DNA of 64,000 nt from Zobellia galactanivorans (GCF_000973105.1 NC_015844.1:1043501-1107500), one strand, 5' to 3'. Positions 1 to 8,724 are shown, counted from the first letter of the stretch. Notes: a model not told the origin generated them from the sequence alone. Program-made: numbers and translations.

Positions 1-1
1 T

Positions 2-58
2 GGCGGTTCTATCGCTTCATTGCTATCTGCCACTATCGCAGGGATGATTTTAGGCTAA
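2..58 (+). CDS. C-terminal end of a membrane protein, possibly a CNT nucleoside transporter (partial)
   Basis: An open frame enters from the left edge and stops with TAA at 56-58. It codes for 18 small hydrophobic residues ending IAGMILG, which look like the last transmembrane helix of a transporter. Concentrative nucleoside transporters (NupC family) have similar Ser/Ala/Gly-rich C-termini and are often found just upstream of thyA in flavobacteria, as I recall. The identity is a guess from context; only the hydrophobic tail and its stop codon are seen. Confidence 0.4.
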   Translation, partial: GGSIASLLSATIAGMILG

Positions 59-165
59 AACAACACCCTTTACTTCAACGGATACTATTTTGGTTAATAA
101 ATCTCTGATAACTACCACAAGTAGTCTTTGAGCTTTAACCTACAAAATTCTATTTTTACCCCACT

Positions 166-990
166 ATGAAGCAATACCACGACTTACTAAAGCACGTACT
201 CGATAACGGCAATCAAAAAGGAGACCGAACAGGAACAGGAACCCTTAGCGTTTTCGGATATCAAATGCGTTTTGACCTCAGCGAAGGCTTCCCTATGGTA
301 ACTACTAAAAAGTTACACTTGAAGTCTATTGTTTATGAATTGCTTTGGTTTTTGAAAGGTGATACGAACATTAAATACCTTCAAGAAAATGGTGTGCGTA
401 TCTGGAACGAATGGGCCGATGAAAATGGCGATTTAGGTCCTGTTTATGGCCACCAATGGCGTAACTGGAACAATAATGAAATTGACCAGATCAAAGATGT
501 TATTGAATCATTAAAAAACAACCCTAACAGTAGACGTATGTTGGTTTCCGCATGGAACCCGAGCGTACTTCCCGATACATCAAAATCATTCTCTGAAAAC
601 GTAGCCAACGGTAAAGCTGCGCTTCCACCATGTCACGCTTTTTTCCAATTTTACGTGGCCGACGGCAAGCTTTCATGCCAGTTATACCAACGCAGTGCGG
701 ATATCTTCCTAGGGGTACCTTTCAATATAGCCTCTTATGCCTTATTCACTATGATGATGGCACAGGTATGCGGCTATGAAGCGGGAGAATTTATCCACAC
801 TTTTGGTGATGCCCATATTTACAACAACCATATGGAACAGGTAGAATTGCAATTGAGTCGTGAAACCCGTCCCCTACCCAAAATGCTCATCAATCCTGAA
901 GTAAAGGATATTTTTGACTTCAATTTTGAAGATTTTACCTTAGAGGATTACAACCCGCATCCACATATTAAAGGGGCCGTAGCGGTTTAA
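166..990 (+). CDS. thyA: Thymidylate synthase ThyA
   Basis: This 274-residue protein matches bacterial ThyA in length and motifs. It methylates dUMP to dTMP with methylenetetrahydrofolate, which is oxidised to dihydrofolate. The folate product is recycled by the FolA encoded about 4.7 kb downstream. The nucleophilic cysteine is C156 in the signature PPCHAFFQ. The dUMP-phosphate arginines are in RTGTGT (from residue 21) and NSRRM (near 123), and QRSADIFLG and [10 protein letters not shown] complete the active site. The C-terminus IKGAVAV is the mobile tail that closes on the substrate. A short insert before PPCH (residues 136-151) is seen in many Bacteroidota proteins. The start is preceded by about 107 noncoding bases after the previous gene. 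Identity is secure. Confidence 0.98.
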   Translation: MKQYHDLLKHVLDNGNQKGDRTGTGTLSVFGYQMRFDLSEGFPMVTTKKLHLKSIVYELLWFLKGDTNIKYLQENGVRIWNEWADENGDLGPVYGHQWRNWNNNEIDQIKDVIESLKNNPNSRRMLVSAWNPSVLPDTSKSFSENVANGKAALPPCHAFFQFYVADGKLSCQLYQRSADIFLGVPFNIASYALFTMMMAQVCGYEAGEFIHTFGDAHIYNNHMEQVELQLSRETRPLPKMLINPEVKDIFDFNFEDFTLEDYNPHPHIKGAVAV

Positions 991-1060
991 CGTTCGTCAA
1001 AAATCCTTTTGGGTCATTCCTGCCCTTTCTATATTCCTTATATTTATAGGATATTATAGA

Positions 1061-2233
1061 ATGGATATGACCCTGACCGATTCCCTTTTGGATTTCTTTT
1101 TAGAGACACGCGAACACACCGAGACGATTTGTTCCCCCTTAGAAATTGAAGATTACGTAGTACAGCCCATTGTTGACGTATCGCCACCAAAATGGCACTT
1201 GGGCCATACCACTTGGTTCTTTGAAGAATTCATATTAAAAAACCACGCCAAGGGATACCAAGTCTTTAACGACGATTTCTCATTTGTATTCAACAGTTAT
1301 TACGAAACCGTAGGCAAACGGGTAGTCCGATCCGACCGCGGCAATCTATCACGCCCATCGGTAGAAGGGGTATACGCCTACCGCACACACGTAACCCAAG
1401 CCATTAAAGAACTATTCTCATCGCCTCAGGCCAACGAATTATACCTTCTTTTGGAAATTGGCATACACCACGAGAAACAGCATCAAGAATTACTCTTGAC
1501 CGACATCAAGTACATATTGGGCAACAACCCCTTACTTCCTTCCTATTCCGATAGTTTTGAAGAGCATCCTATCACCCCCGAATCCCAAGAATGGATTCCC
1601 ATGGATGAAGGTATCTATGAAATCGGCCATGCTTCGGACAGCTTCTGCTACGATAATGAATTGGGAAGGCACAAAGTATACCTTCATCCTTTTGAAATAT
1701 CGAGTAAACTGATCAGCAACCGTGAATTTATCGCTTTTATTGAAGCAGGAGGGTATCAAAGATTCGATTTATGGCATGCCGAAGGATGGGATTGGGTAAA
1801 CCAAAACCAAATTTCCGCTCCTTTATACTGGCACTTAATCGATGGGCTTTGGCACAATTACACGCTAAACGGACTCCAAAAAGTTACACCCGAAGCTCCG
1901 GTGACCCACATATCGTATTTTGAAGCCTTTGCCTTTGCCCAATGGAAAGGATGTCGCCTGGCTACTGAATTTGAGTGGGAAGCCGCCCAATCGGCATTTA
2001 ATTGGGGCCAACGATGGGAGTGGACGGAAAGCGCCTACCTTCCCTACCCTAATTACAAAAAAGCCGACGGCGCCCTAGGCGAGTACAACGGCAAGTTTAT
2101 GGTCAACCAAAAGGTATTGCGCGGAGGCTCCGTAGCGACCCCCATACGACATACGCGCCCTACCTATCGCAATTTTTTCCAGACCCACCTGAGATGGCAA
2201 TACACCGGATTACGGTTGGCCAGAAATATTTAA
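1061..2233 (+). CDS. egtB: Ergothioneine biosynthesis sulfoxide synthase EgtB
   Basis: This 390-residue non-haem iron enzyme belongs to the DinB_2 plus FGE-sulfatase architecture. EgtB joins trimethylhistidine (hercynine) to a thiol, cysteine or gamma-glutamylcysteine, with O2 to form the sulfoxide precursor of ergothioneine. The N-terminal DinB-like helical bundle carries the presumed iron ligands H49 in the WHLGHTTWFFEE stretch and H137/H141 in HHEKQHQE. The C-terminal FGE-like domain ends in the family block LRGGS...TGLRLARN. It is followed after 43 bases by egtD, which makes hercynine, so the two form an operon. The start used is the first ATG; another ATG two codons later is equally possible. 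The choice of thiol donor cannot be read from sequence alone. No EgtA or EgtC is nearby. Confidence 0.93.
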   Translation: MDMTLTDSLLDFFLETREHTETICSPLEIEDYVVQPIVDVSPPKWHLGHTTWFFEEFILKNHAKGYQVFNDDFSFVFNSYYETVGKRVVRSDRGNLSRPSVEGVYAYRTHVTQAIKELFSSPQANELYLLLEIGIHHEKQHQELLLTDIKYILGNNPLLPSYSDSFEEHPITPESQEWIPMDEGIYEIGHASDSFCYDNELGRHKVYLHPFEISSKLISNREFIAFIEAGGYQRFDLWHAEGWDWVNQNQISAPLYWHLIDGLWHNYTLNGLQKVTPEAPVTHISYFEAFAFAQWKGCRLATEFEWEAAQSAFNWGQRWEWTESAYLPYPNYKKADGALGEYNGKFMVNQKVLRGGSVATPIRHTRPTYRNFFQTHLRWQYTGLRLARNI

Positions 2234-2276
2234 CCCCCTTCCGTATAGTTTTCAGAACCTTTTCGACTTAAACAAT

Positions 2277-3248
2277 ATGCAAAAATCCACCCAAGTACTT
2301 TTTAAGACTCAATTTGAGGAAGATGTCTACAAAGGCCTAAGCGACTTTCCGAAGCATTTGTCCTCTAAATATTTTTATGATCAAAAAGGGGATAAACTGT
2401 TTCAAGACATCATGCACATGCCCGAATATTATCTTACCCGAAAAGAGTACGATATATTAAAACAGCATACGGCAGAAATAGCTGAGAAGTTCGCCATGGG
2501 CAACCCCAAGTTCAAGCTGATCGAATTGGGCGCAGGTGACGGAAAAAAGACCAAGATCCTTCTAAAATACCTTTCAGAAAATAATTTTGACGTCAAATAC
2601 CAACCCATAGACATCAGTCAAAGCGTACTTGACGGTCTTGAAAAATCACTTCACAAAGAATTGCCCGACTTGCAGGTAGAACCTCAGCACGGCACCTATT
2701 TTGAAGCCTTAGAAAAAATAAATTTAGAAAACGGCACTAAGAAAGTTATTCTATTTTTAGGTTCCAACATTGGCAATTTGCTTCACGAACACGCCATTGC
2801 CTTTTTAAAAAGTGTTCAAGAGCTCATGCAAGAAGACGACCTTTTGTTTATCGGTTTCGACATGAAGAAAAATCCGCAGACCATACTAGACGCCTATAAT
2901 GACCCTTCGGGGATTACCGAGGCGTTCAACAAAAATGTGCTGGCCCGCATCAATACCGAACTCGATGGCAATTTCGACCTCGATAAATTTCTTCACTGGG
3001 AAGTCTATGACCCCGAAACAGGTACGGCAAAAAGTTATTTGGTAGCCAAAGAAGCCCAAACTGTAAGTATTGACAAGTTAGGCCTACTAATAGATTTTGC
3101 CCCATGGGAAACCATACATACTGAAATCTCACAAAAATACGACGACAAGGTAGTAGCATGGTTGGCCGACAATGCCGGCCTAAAAATAGAGACCGAGTTT
3201 TCCGATCCTGAAAAGGAGTACAAAAATTTCGTTTTCAAAAAGTGCTAA
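2277..3248 (+). CDS. egtD: L-histidine N(alpha)-methyltransferase EgtD
   Basis: At 323 residues the protein has the normal EgtD length. It transfers three methyl groups from S-adenosylmethionine to the alpha-amino group of histidine, giving hercynine, the substrate of EgtB. The family (Methyltransf_33) block YYLTRKEYDIL is at residues 51-61. The SAM-binding motif LIELGAGDGKKT spans residues 81-92. A second family block, FLGSNIGNL, lies near residue 160. The gene follows egtB after 43 bases and precedes a DUF427 gene after 67 bases, all on the plus strand. Together they provide the two dedicated steps of the aerobic ergothioneine route. The final C-S lyase (EgtE) is not in the operon; see the aminotransferase at 4162-5250. 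Confidence 0.95.
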   Translation: MQKSTQVLFKTQFEEDVYKGLSDFPKHLSSKYFYDQKGDKLFQDIMHMPEYYLTRKEYDILKQHTAEIAEKFAMGNPKFKLIELGAGDGKKTKILLKYLSENNFDVKYQPIDISQSVLDGLEKSLHKELPDLQVEPQHGTYFEALEKINLENGTKKVILFLGSNIGNLLHEHAIAFLKSVQELMQEDDLLFIGFDMKKNPQTILDAYNDPSGITEAFNKNVLARINTELDGNFDLDKFLHWEVYDPETGTAKSYLVAKEAQTVSIDKLGLLIDFAPWETIHTEISQKYDDKVVAWLADNAGLKIETEFSDPEKEYKNFVFKKC

Positions 3249-3315
3249 CCCCTTTGTTTCGTCCAAAATCCATTTTAAACTACCTTGTTCGCACGAGGTC
3301 AATACCCATATTCAT

Positions 3316-3597
3316 ATGAAAGCAATTTGGAACGGTACCGTAATCGCCGAGAGCGACGACACCCTGGTAGTCGAAAACAACCACTATTTTCCAGCGGAAA
3401 GTATAAAAAAGGAATATTTTAAAGCCAGCAACACACATACCACCTGCCCATGGAAAGGCCAAGCCCATTACTACACCCTATCGGTAGACGGGAAAGAAAA
3501 CCCCGATGCGGCATGGTTCTATCCCGAAGTCAGTGAACTGGCCAAGGGAATAAAGGGCCGCGTGGCATTTTGGCGTGGAGTGACCGTAGAAAAATAG
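3316..3597 (+). CDS. DUF427 family protein
   Basis: This 93-residue protein is a complete single DUF427 domain. The family hallmark is near the middle: HTTCPWKGQAHYYTL at residues 40-54, followed by AWFYPE. The biochemical role of DUF427 proteins is not established. Some have been annotated as nucleotidyltransferase-like from fold alone, and I do not adopt that. It is the last gene of the egtB-egtD group and is followed by an intrinsic terminator at 3638-3673, so it is probably transcribed with them. A role linked to ergothioneine would be inference from position only. Confidence 0.85.
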   Translation: MKAIWNGTVIAESDDTLVVENNHYFPAESIKKEYFKASNTHTTCPWKGQAHYYTLSVDGKENPDAAWFYPEVSELAKGIKGRVAFWRGVTVEK

Positions 3598-3637
3598 AAC
3601 CCCCCTTGCCATAAAGCCCAAGCCTTAGACATGAAAC

Positions 3638-3673
3638 AAAAAGCCAGACCGTAAAATCACGATCTGGCTTTTT
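3638..3673. terminator. Bidirectional intrinsic terminator between convergent genes
   Basis: An 11-bp stem pairs aaaaagccaga with tctggcttttt around a loop at about 3649-3662. It is flanked by A on one side and T on the other, so it can act in both directions. It sits between the DUF427 gene (plus) and the CBM48-fold gene (minus), which converge here. Confidence 0.85.
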
Positions 3674-3694
3674 AAATTTTAAAATACCGATCGC

Positions 3695-3994
3695 CTATAG
3701 GTCTAGAACCGCGTTCTCCCCACCTGCGTAATCATTCCACTGGTAACGATCCGCTTCGGTTTCATTAACGTAATTACCGTCAACGATGTACTTAAATTCA
3801 AACGAACCTTCTTTAGGAAGTTCTATAGTACCTTTGAAATTTCCATTTTTCAATTTTTTCAACGAACTGGCCTTGTCAGCCTTCCAGTTGTTAAAATCAC
3901 CAACAACGGCCACTTTTTTCGCATCTTCTGCGGGCACGGTAAAGGTTACTTTACAAACGGGTTTTGTTTTGAGATACTGTTTTGAGATTGCCAT
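3695..3994 (-). CDS. Isoamylase early-set / CBM48-like small protein
   Basis: This is a stand-alone 99-residue E-set domain related to the glycogen-binding domain of AMP-activated kinase beta subunits and CBM48. The signature VAVVGDFNNWKAD lies at residues 28-40, and the SFEFKYIVDG strand-turn-strand follows near residue 63, both typical of the family. There is no signal peptide, so it should be cytoplasmic. Free-standing copies are common in flavobacteria, where a regulatory or glycogen-binding role is presumed but unproven. It lies alone on the minus strand, with about 170 bases between its start and the aminotransferase stop and a terminator past its own stop. Confidence 0.85.
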   Translation of the reverse strand: MAISKQYLKTKPVCKVTFTVPAEDAKKVAVVGDFNNWKADKASSLKKLKNGNFKGTIELPKEGSFEFKYIVDGNYVNETEADRYQWNDYAGGENAVLDL

Positions 3995-4161
3995 TATATA
4001 TAATTTTTAAATTGATTTTCAGTGCTATATCAAAGAGCAAAACTACCATATTAAAGCGCTCATATACAATGATTAACGCATTTTTATCATTTTCGCAATA
4101 TTCACATAACAAATAGTCGTTTGACGTAAAAAAAGCTCATGGTATTGGCCACATCACTATG

Positions 4162-5250
4162 TTATAATGCTGTTTTTAAGATTCTTAGAACTTCATCGAT
4201 ATCCCCTTCATTGTTATAAAAATGAAAACTCAACCGAATACCCTTCCCCCGTTGCGAACAGATAACCCCGTACTCTGTCAACTCTTGAAACAGCGCATCA
4301 TTTCCTTGTATATTAAATATGGTACTATGTTCTTTCCTTTTTACAATGTCATCGGACAAAAGTCCTAATCCCCCAAAACCTTCCATCGCATAGCGCGAAA
4401 GGGTTTGAAGCCGCTCTTCAATGGCCCCCTTGCCCAATTTAGTCAGGTAGTCCAATGAAAATTTCATGCTTCCGAAAGTCAAGGTATCAAGGTGCCCAGG
4501 TTCAAAATGACGGGCAAAAGACAGCTTATCGCGTGCGCCAAGGTCGTGACCGGATCCATTAAAACCAATCGTTTTCACGCTAAACATATCTTGTACGCCA
4601 TCCTTAAACAACATAAATCCGTTACCATAACCCGACAACAACCACTTATAGGCACTGGCGCCAAGCACGTCTATAGGTGACCTTTCAAAATCAAAATCGC
4701 ATGTTCCACAATATTGCGTTCCATCTGCAATGATCTTCAAGTTAGGAAATTCTTCTTTAATTTTTGAAAGAAATTTCATGTTAATTTTAAATCCATTGGT
4801 CCATTGCACCAAACTCAAGGCCAATACCGATATATCTTCACTTTTAAGCTTATGGAGGATATTGGCTTCGAGATTCTCGCTCAAGGCAACATACGACAGG
4901 GGAAAACCACGGTATTCAAACGGCCAGTTTACCGACGGATAGTCATCTTTAACCAGTAAAACACGCTCCTTTTTATCCAAACCCTCCAATAACATGTTCA
5001 AGCCGAGTGTAAAATTCTGTACCAGCGCGGTATTTTCTTTTTTGGCCCCAAAGAAGCCCGCTACGGTCTCACGGGTCTCGCCGATCAATTTTTCGGCCAC
5101 CTTGTTTCTAAAATTGCTACCTCCGATCAGATAATCCATATCATGCTCTTGTCTCCATTCCATCAAATCGTCGTTTAGCAATCCTGCAGAAGCGGTATTG
5201 GCGTATACATATTGACTTAAAACCGGAAAGTGTTTACGGGTATTTACCAT
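4162..5250 (-). CDS. Class V aminotransferase / cysteine desulfurase-like PLP enzyme
   Basis: The 362-residue protein has the fold-type I PLP architecture of the class V family (SufS/CsdA, selenocysteine lyase, isopenicillin-N epimerase, EgtE). The internal-aldimine lysine is K202 in SAYKWLLSGYG. The aspartate that binds the pyridine nitrogen is D176 in IIADGTQY. It lacks an obvious SufS-type cysteine loop before the C-terminus, so a C-S lyase or another PLP reaction is at least as likely as iron-sulfur sulfur mobilisation. It lies 564 bases from the DUF427 gene of the ergothioneine operon, on the opposite strand. Class V enzymes act as EgtE in mycobacteria, so it is a reasonable EgtE candidate, but that is inference. 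Confidence 0.85.
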   Translation of the reverse strand: MVNTRKHFPVLSQYVYANTASAGLLNDDLMEWRQEHDMDYLIGGSNFRNKVAEKLIGETRETVAGFFGAKKENTALVQNFTLGLNMLLEGLDKKERVLLVKDDYPSVNWPFEYRGFPLSYVALSENLEANILHKLKSEDISVLALSLVQWTNGFKINMKFLSKIKEEFPNLKIIADGTQYCGTCDFDFERSPIDVLGASAYKWLLSGYGNGFMLFKDGVQDMFSVKTIGFNGSGHDLGARDKLSFARHFEPGHLDTLTFGSMKFSLDYLTKLGKGAIEERLQTLSRYAMEGFGGLGLLSDDIVKRKEHSTIFNIQGNDALFQELTEYGVICSQRGKGIRLSFHFYNNEGDIDEVLRILKTAL

Positions 5251-5308
5251 AGCTTATTCTCTGTATCGGCAATTGCCTTATCTTTGTTCTATAAAGGTAC
5301 TAATTCGT

Positions 5309-5698
5309 ATGTTCTCTAAAAACAAAAACCATTCAGAAGTAGGCCTTGAGCAACATGAAATGCTCGAGAATGCCCAAAACCGCATCAAACAAAAAAAACG
5401 CCTGTACGTTCATTTTGTCATCTTTCTTATTGGCAGTGTATTTCTCATTCTGGTCAACAAGATATTAAAGTATGGCGCCACCTATGATTGGTTTATATGG
5501 GGCATTACGTTCTGGGCCTTTTTATTCGTCCTTCATGCCTTCAATGTTTTTGTGACCCAAAAATTCATGGGTAAGGACTGGGAACGCACCCAACGTGAGA
5601 AACTGGTGGCCAAGCAAAAAAAACGCATAGCCGAAATACAAAAAGAGATCGAAACCGATTTTCCCCTCTCCCAAATAAATAAAAAAAAGGACATATGA
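5309..5698 (+). CDS. 2TM domain-containing membrane protein
   Basis: I place the start at the ATG at 5309, which gives 129 residues. An in-frame ATG 36 bases earlier would add an unlikely N-terminal tail. The protein has a charged cytoplasmic N-terminus, two transmembrane helices at about residues 32-50 and 60-82, and a basic amphipathic tail rich in Lys and Glu. This is the Bacteroidota 2TM domain layout, also found on some LytTR histidine kinases. The stop codon overlaps the folA start (ATGA at 5695-5698), so the two are translationally coupled. Function is unknown. Confidence 0.85.
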   Translation: MFSKNKNHSEVGLEQHEMLENAQNRIKQKKRLYVHFVIFLIGSVFLILVNKILKYGATYDWFIWGITFWAFLFVLHAFNVFVTQKFMGKDWERTQREKLVAKQKKRIAEIQKEIETDFPLSQINKKKDI

Positions 5699-6192
5699 AC
5701 ATCATAGCCTTGATAGCGGCAGCGGCCGACAACAATGCCCTAGGAAAGGACAACGACCTACTATGGCATTTACCGGATGATTTTAAGAGATTTAAAAGCC
5801 TTACTTCCGGGCACACCATTGTCATGGGCAGAAAAACATACGAGAGCTTTCCGAAACCCCTGCCCAATCGCAAGCACGTGATCATTACCCGCGACAAAAA
5901 TTACACTGTAGACTACGATGTATGTGTTGTGGTACATTCCTTAGAGGAAGCTTTGGAACTGGTAAAGGACGAAGACTTATCCTTTATAATCGGAGGCGGC
6001 GAAATCTACAAACTGGCCATGGAGCACGCCAATAAAATTGAACTCACCCGCGTACACGGCATTTTTGAAGATGCCGACACCTTCTTTCCGGAAATACCCG
6101 AAAGCCAATGGGAACTTGCCAGCGAGCAATACCATCCCGCGGATGAAAAGCACAAATACGCCTTTACTTACCGCACCTATTTAAAAATCTAA
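5695..6192 (+). CDS. folA: Dihydrofolate reductase FolA
   Basis: This 165-residue enzyme reduces dihydrofolate to tetrahydrofolate with NADPH and so recycles the product of ThyA. The catalytic acid aligns as D29 in LLWHLPDDFKRFK. The NADPH-binding blocks VMGRKTYESF and FIIGGGEIY are present. Its start overlaps the stop of the 2TM gene by four bases. Its last 12 bases overlap the end of convergent murI, and no terminator fits between them. Length and motifs match chromosomal DHFR. Confidence 0.97.
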   Translation: MNIIALIAAAADNNALGKDNDLLWHLPDDFKRFKSLTSGHTIVMGRKTYESFPKPLPNRKHVIITRDKNYTVDYDVCVVVHSLEEALELVKDEDLSFIIGGGEIYKLAMEHANKIELTRVHGIFEDADTFFPEIPESQWELASEQYHPADEKHKYAFTYRTYLKI

Positions 6193-6969
6193 CTTTTCAA
6201 CCCGAATATCGGGGGCGACACCGCTAACGAAATTACGTAGTACCTTCGGATCAATATTGGTATAAAACCGATGCCCCTTATGGCTTGTGGCCGTATTGAG
6301 CATAGCGTTCTTTTCCAAAATGGCCTTTACTTGGCGCGCAACGGCCTCACCCGAATCGATAATTTTGACCCCCTCGGGCATTATCTTTTGCAGTACCGGC
6401 ACCAAATACGGATAATGGGTACACCCAAGAACCAAATGGTCCATACCTTGATCAAGCATGGGATCAATATACTTCCTCAAAAGCGTTTCCGTTTCTTTTG
6501 AATCTATATTCCCACTCTCTACCAAGGGAACCAGACCGGTGCCTTCTTGCTCAATTAATTTTATACCGTTTGCGTGGTTTTCCGTGGTACTATGAAAAAG
6601 ACTACTGGAAAGTGTTCCCTTGGTCGCTAGTACGCCTACGACCTTTGATATGGAATTCAGGGCCGCAGGTTTTATAGCAGGCTCTATTCCGATGAACGGC
6701 AGTCCATAATGCGTTCTCAGATATAAGATGGCGTTGGTAGTGGCCGTGTTGCAGGCCACAACGATAAGCTTACACCCCATTTCCATGAGCAACTCGGTAT
6801 TCTTGATACTCAGTTCAAGAATCTGTTGTTGTGACTTTTCCCCATAGGGTGCATTCTTGCTATCGGCCAAGTATATGGTTCGCTCCCGCGGTAACAGTTT
6901 GTGGATTTCCTTCCAGATAGAAGTACCTCCAACACCTGAATCAAAAACACCTATCGGGGCCTCGCTCAT
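6181..6969 (-). CDS. murI: Glutamate racemase MurI
   Basis: The 262-residue enzyme interconverts L- and D-glutamate for peptidoglycan. The two catalytic cysteines are C73 in VACNTATTNA and C183 in LGCTHYPYL. The N-terminal FDSGVGGTS block (residues 9-17) and DSKNAPYG at 36-43 are typical. It is 12 bases downstream of the phosphatase gene on the same strand, so co-transcription is likely. Its 3' end overlaps that of folA on the opposite strand. Confidence 0.97.
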   Translation of the reverse strand: MSEAPIGVFDSGVGGTSIWKEIHKLLPRERTIYLADSKNAPYGEKSQQQILELSIKNTELLMEMGCKLIVVACNTATTNAILYLRTHYGLPFIGIEPAIKPAALNSISKVVGVLATKGTLSSSLFHSTTENHANGIKLIEQEGTGLVPLVESGNIDSKETETLLRKYIDPMLDQGMDHLVLGCTHYPYLVPVLQKIMPEGVKIIDSGEAVARQVKAILEKNAMLNTATSHKGHRFYTNIDPKVLRNFVSGVAPDIRVEKLDF

Positions 6970-6981
6970 AATTCCTTAGGT

Positions 6982-8643
6982 TTATTTCAATACTTGGGTT
7001 ATAGGGCTACCCGTAGTTCCACTTGGAAAAGCGACCCCCAGTAGAGCGGCTATGGTGGGCGCAATATCATCTATTTCGGTTCGCTCTACCGTGCTCCCTT
7101 GTTTTATTCCCGCACCGTAAAAAAGTAGAGGCACATGTGTATCGTATATTTGTGGCGACCCGTGGGTCGAACCTGTTTTTTGATATGAAATGATTCCTGG
7201 GGCCAAAACGACCAATACATCACCGGAACGCTTTTGGTTGTAGCCGTTCTGCAAGATATAAGGTATACCATGCGTATAATCGTTCTGCCACATCTGATAG
7301 GCGGTATAGGTTCTATCGATACCCTCGTAGCTCAAAACTTCCTTGGCAATGGCTTCCTGAACCTCTTGAACGCTTAAATCAAGGTTGTTTATAATATCAT
7401 GATCAAGAAAATACTGATAATTGGAAAAATTCTTTACAATATCGGTAGTGCCGTAATTAAACTCCAAGAACTGGGCAAAATCATTTTTCATAGCATCCCA
7501 AGAAACATAATCGGCCGGTATCTTTTTATCCTTTAAATACGAAGGCACCTCTATTGCAGCGTGGTCGGCACTTAAAAATACGGTATACTCCCCTTTACCT
7601 ACTTTTCGGTCAAGTTCCTTAAACAGACGCTCCAAATCACGGTCTAATCTCAAATAGGTATCTTGAACCTCTTTGGAAGCTACCCCAAACTTGTGGCCGA
7701 CATAATCCGTACTTGAAAAACTAACGGCCAAAAAGTCGGTAATATCGTCCGACCCCAAAGCTTCGGCATCTAAGGCCGCCAAGGCAAAATCAGTGGTCAT
7801 ACTATTTCCAAAAGGTGTGGCCTTAAGCATTTCGTACTTTCCATTGTTGTCCCATAACGCAGGAAGATCGTGCGGAAAGACCGGGGACTCCTCTCCTTTG
7901 AACTTCCCTTCATAGGCATTGTAATCAGAAGCACTTTCTACGTATTCATTTATATTCTTTAGAGTCTTCCAAGGTTTTTTATACGCATCGACAGACTTCT
8001 CGGCATTAAATTTTTCGACCCACACGGGCAACTTATCCATATAGTATGAACTGGTAATCCATGAACCTTCACTAAACCAATAGGCAGCGTTCGCCGTATG
8101 GCCTCCCGGCAAAACCGCCCCCCTATCCTTTAGGGCTACGGCAATGGTTTTTCCCCGCATTTGCGTATGTAAACGCAATTCATCGGTAATAGTGGTTACC
8201 GTCATTCTATGGGGTGACATCTTTCCCGCATCCGACGTAGTTCCGACTGACTCGTAATCGGGATCTCCGGCACAATACACGCTTGTTTCAGTAGCTTTAT
8301 CGTACCAGTTATTTCCTATTATACCATGCACGGCCGGAGTGGTACCGGTATAGACCGAGGTATGTCCCGGGCCTGTGCTTGTAGGAGCGTAGTTATAGTG
8401 GTTGTTCTTACAATTGAAACCTTCGTTTACCAAGCGTTTAAAACCGCCTTCACCGTAGTGGTTCCAAAAACGGGTGATATAGTCGTATCGCATCTGATCA
8501 ACGATAATACCTACCACTAGCTTTGGCTCCGTTCTTAAGTCAGATACGGGCTGCTCTTTTGATTTTCGCTGAGCAAGACTATTGGAGGGTAAAAATGTTA
8601 AGGTAAAAACTGATAAAAAAACAATGAAATAATTCTTATGCAT
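6982..8643 (-). CDS. pafA: PafA-like alkaline phosphatase (alkaline phosphatase superfamily)
   Basis: The 553-residue protein has a signal peptide (residues 1-24, ending SLA-Q), so it is exported. It closely resembles the calcium-activated, phosphate-insensitive alkaline phosphatase PafA of Elizabethkingia/Chryseobacterium. D49 in GIIVDQMRYDY binds metal. T88 in APTSTGPGHTS is the likely nucleophile. N111 follows in IGNNW, and K172 and R174 in VALKDRGAVLPGGH match the Lys/Arg pair that marks phosphate monoesterases within this superfamily. Later metal ligands are in SSTDYVGH, SADHAA and GSTHGSP. It would release phosphate from organic phosphomonoesters in the periplasm. A TACTTTTG promoter element lies just upstream. 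Confidence 0.9.
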   Translation of the reverse strand: MHKNYFIVFLSVFTLTFLPSNSLAQRKSKEQPVSDLRTEPKLVVGIIVDQMRYDYITRFWNHYGEGGFKRLVNEGFNCKNNHYNYAPTSTGPGHTSVYTGTTPAVHGIIGNNWYDKATETSVYCAGDPDYESVGTTSDAGKMSPHRMTVTTITDELRLHTQMRGKTIAVALKDRGAVLPGGHTANAAYWFSEGSWITSSYYMDKLPVWVEKFNAEKSVDAYKKPWKTLKNINEYVESASDYNAYEGKFKGEESPVFPHDLPALWDNNGKYEMLKATPFGNSMTTDFALAALDAEALGSDDITDFLAVSFSSTDYVGHKFGVASKEVQDTYLRLDRDLERLFKELDRKVGKGEYTVFLSADHAAIEVPSYLKDKKIPADYVSWDAMKNDFAQFLEFNYGTTDIVKNFSNYQYFLDHDIINNLDLSVQEVQEAIAKEVLSYEGIDRTYTAYQMWQNDYTHGIPYILQNGYNQKRSGDVLVVLAPGIISYQKTGSTHGSPQIYDTHVPLLFYGAGIKQGSTVERTEIDDIAPTIAALLGVAFPSGTTGSPITQVLK

Positions 8644-8663
8644 AACTGGATAGATTGTAATAA

Positions 8664-8671
8664 CAAAAGTA
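8664..8671 (-). promoter_or_regulatory. Bacteroidota -7 promoter element for pafA
   Basis: The minus strand reads TACTTTTG, an exact match to the TAnnTTTG consensus, 20 bases before the pafA start codon. I see no clear TTTG -33 element at the right spacing. Confidence 0.5.
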
Positions 8672-8724
8672 AAGAAATTACCCTTTTAAAATTTAAATGA
8701 AGGTTAAATGAAATCGTTTATTGT

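Noticed and set aside
4162..5250. Assigning the PLP enzyme as SufS or as EgtE outright
   Set aside because: Sequence motifs support only the class V family. The specific reaction is left open and given as a hypothesis.
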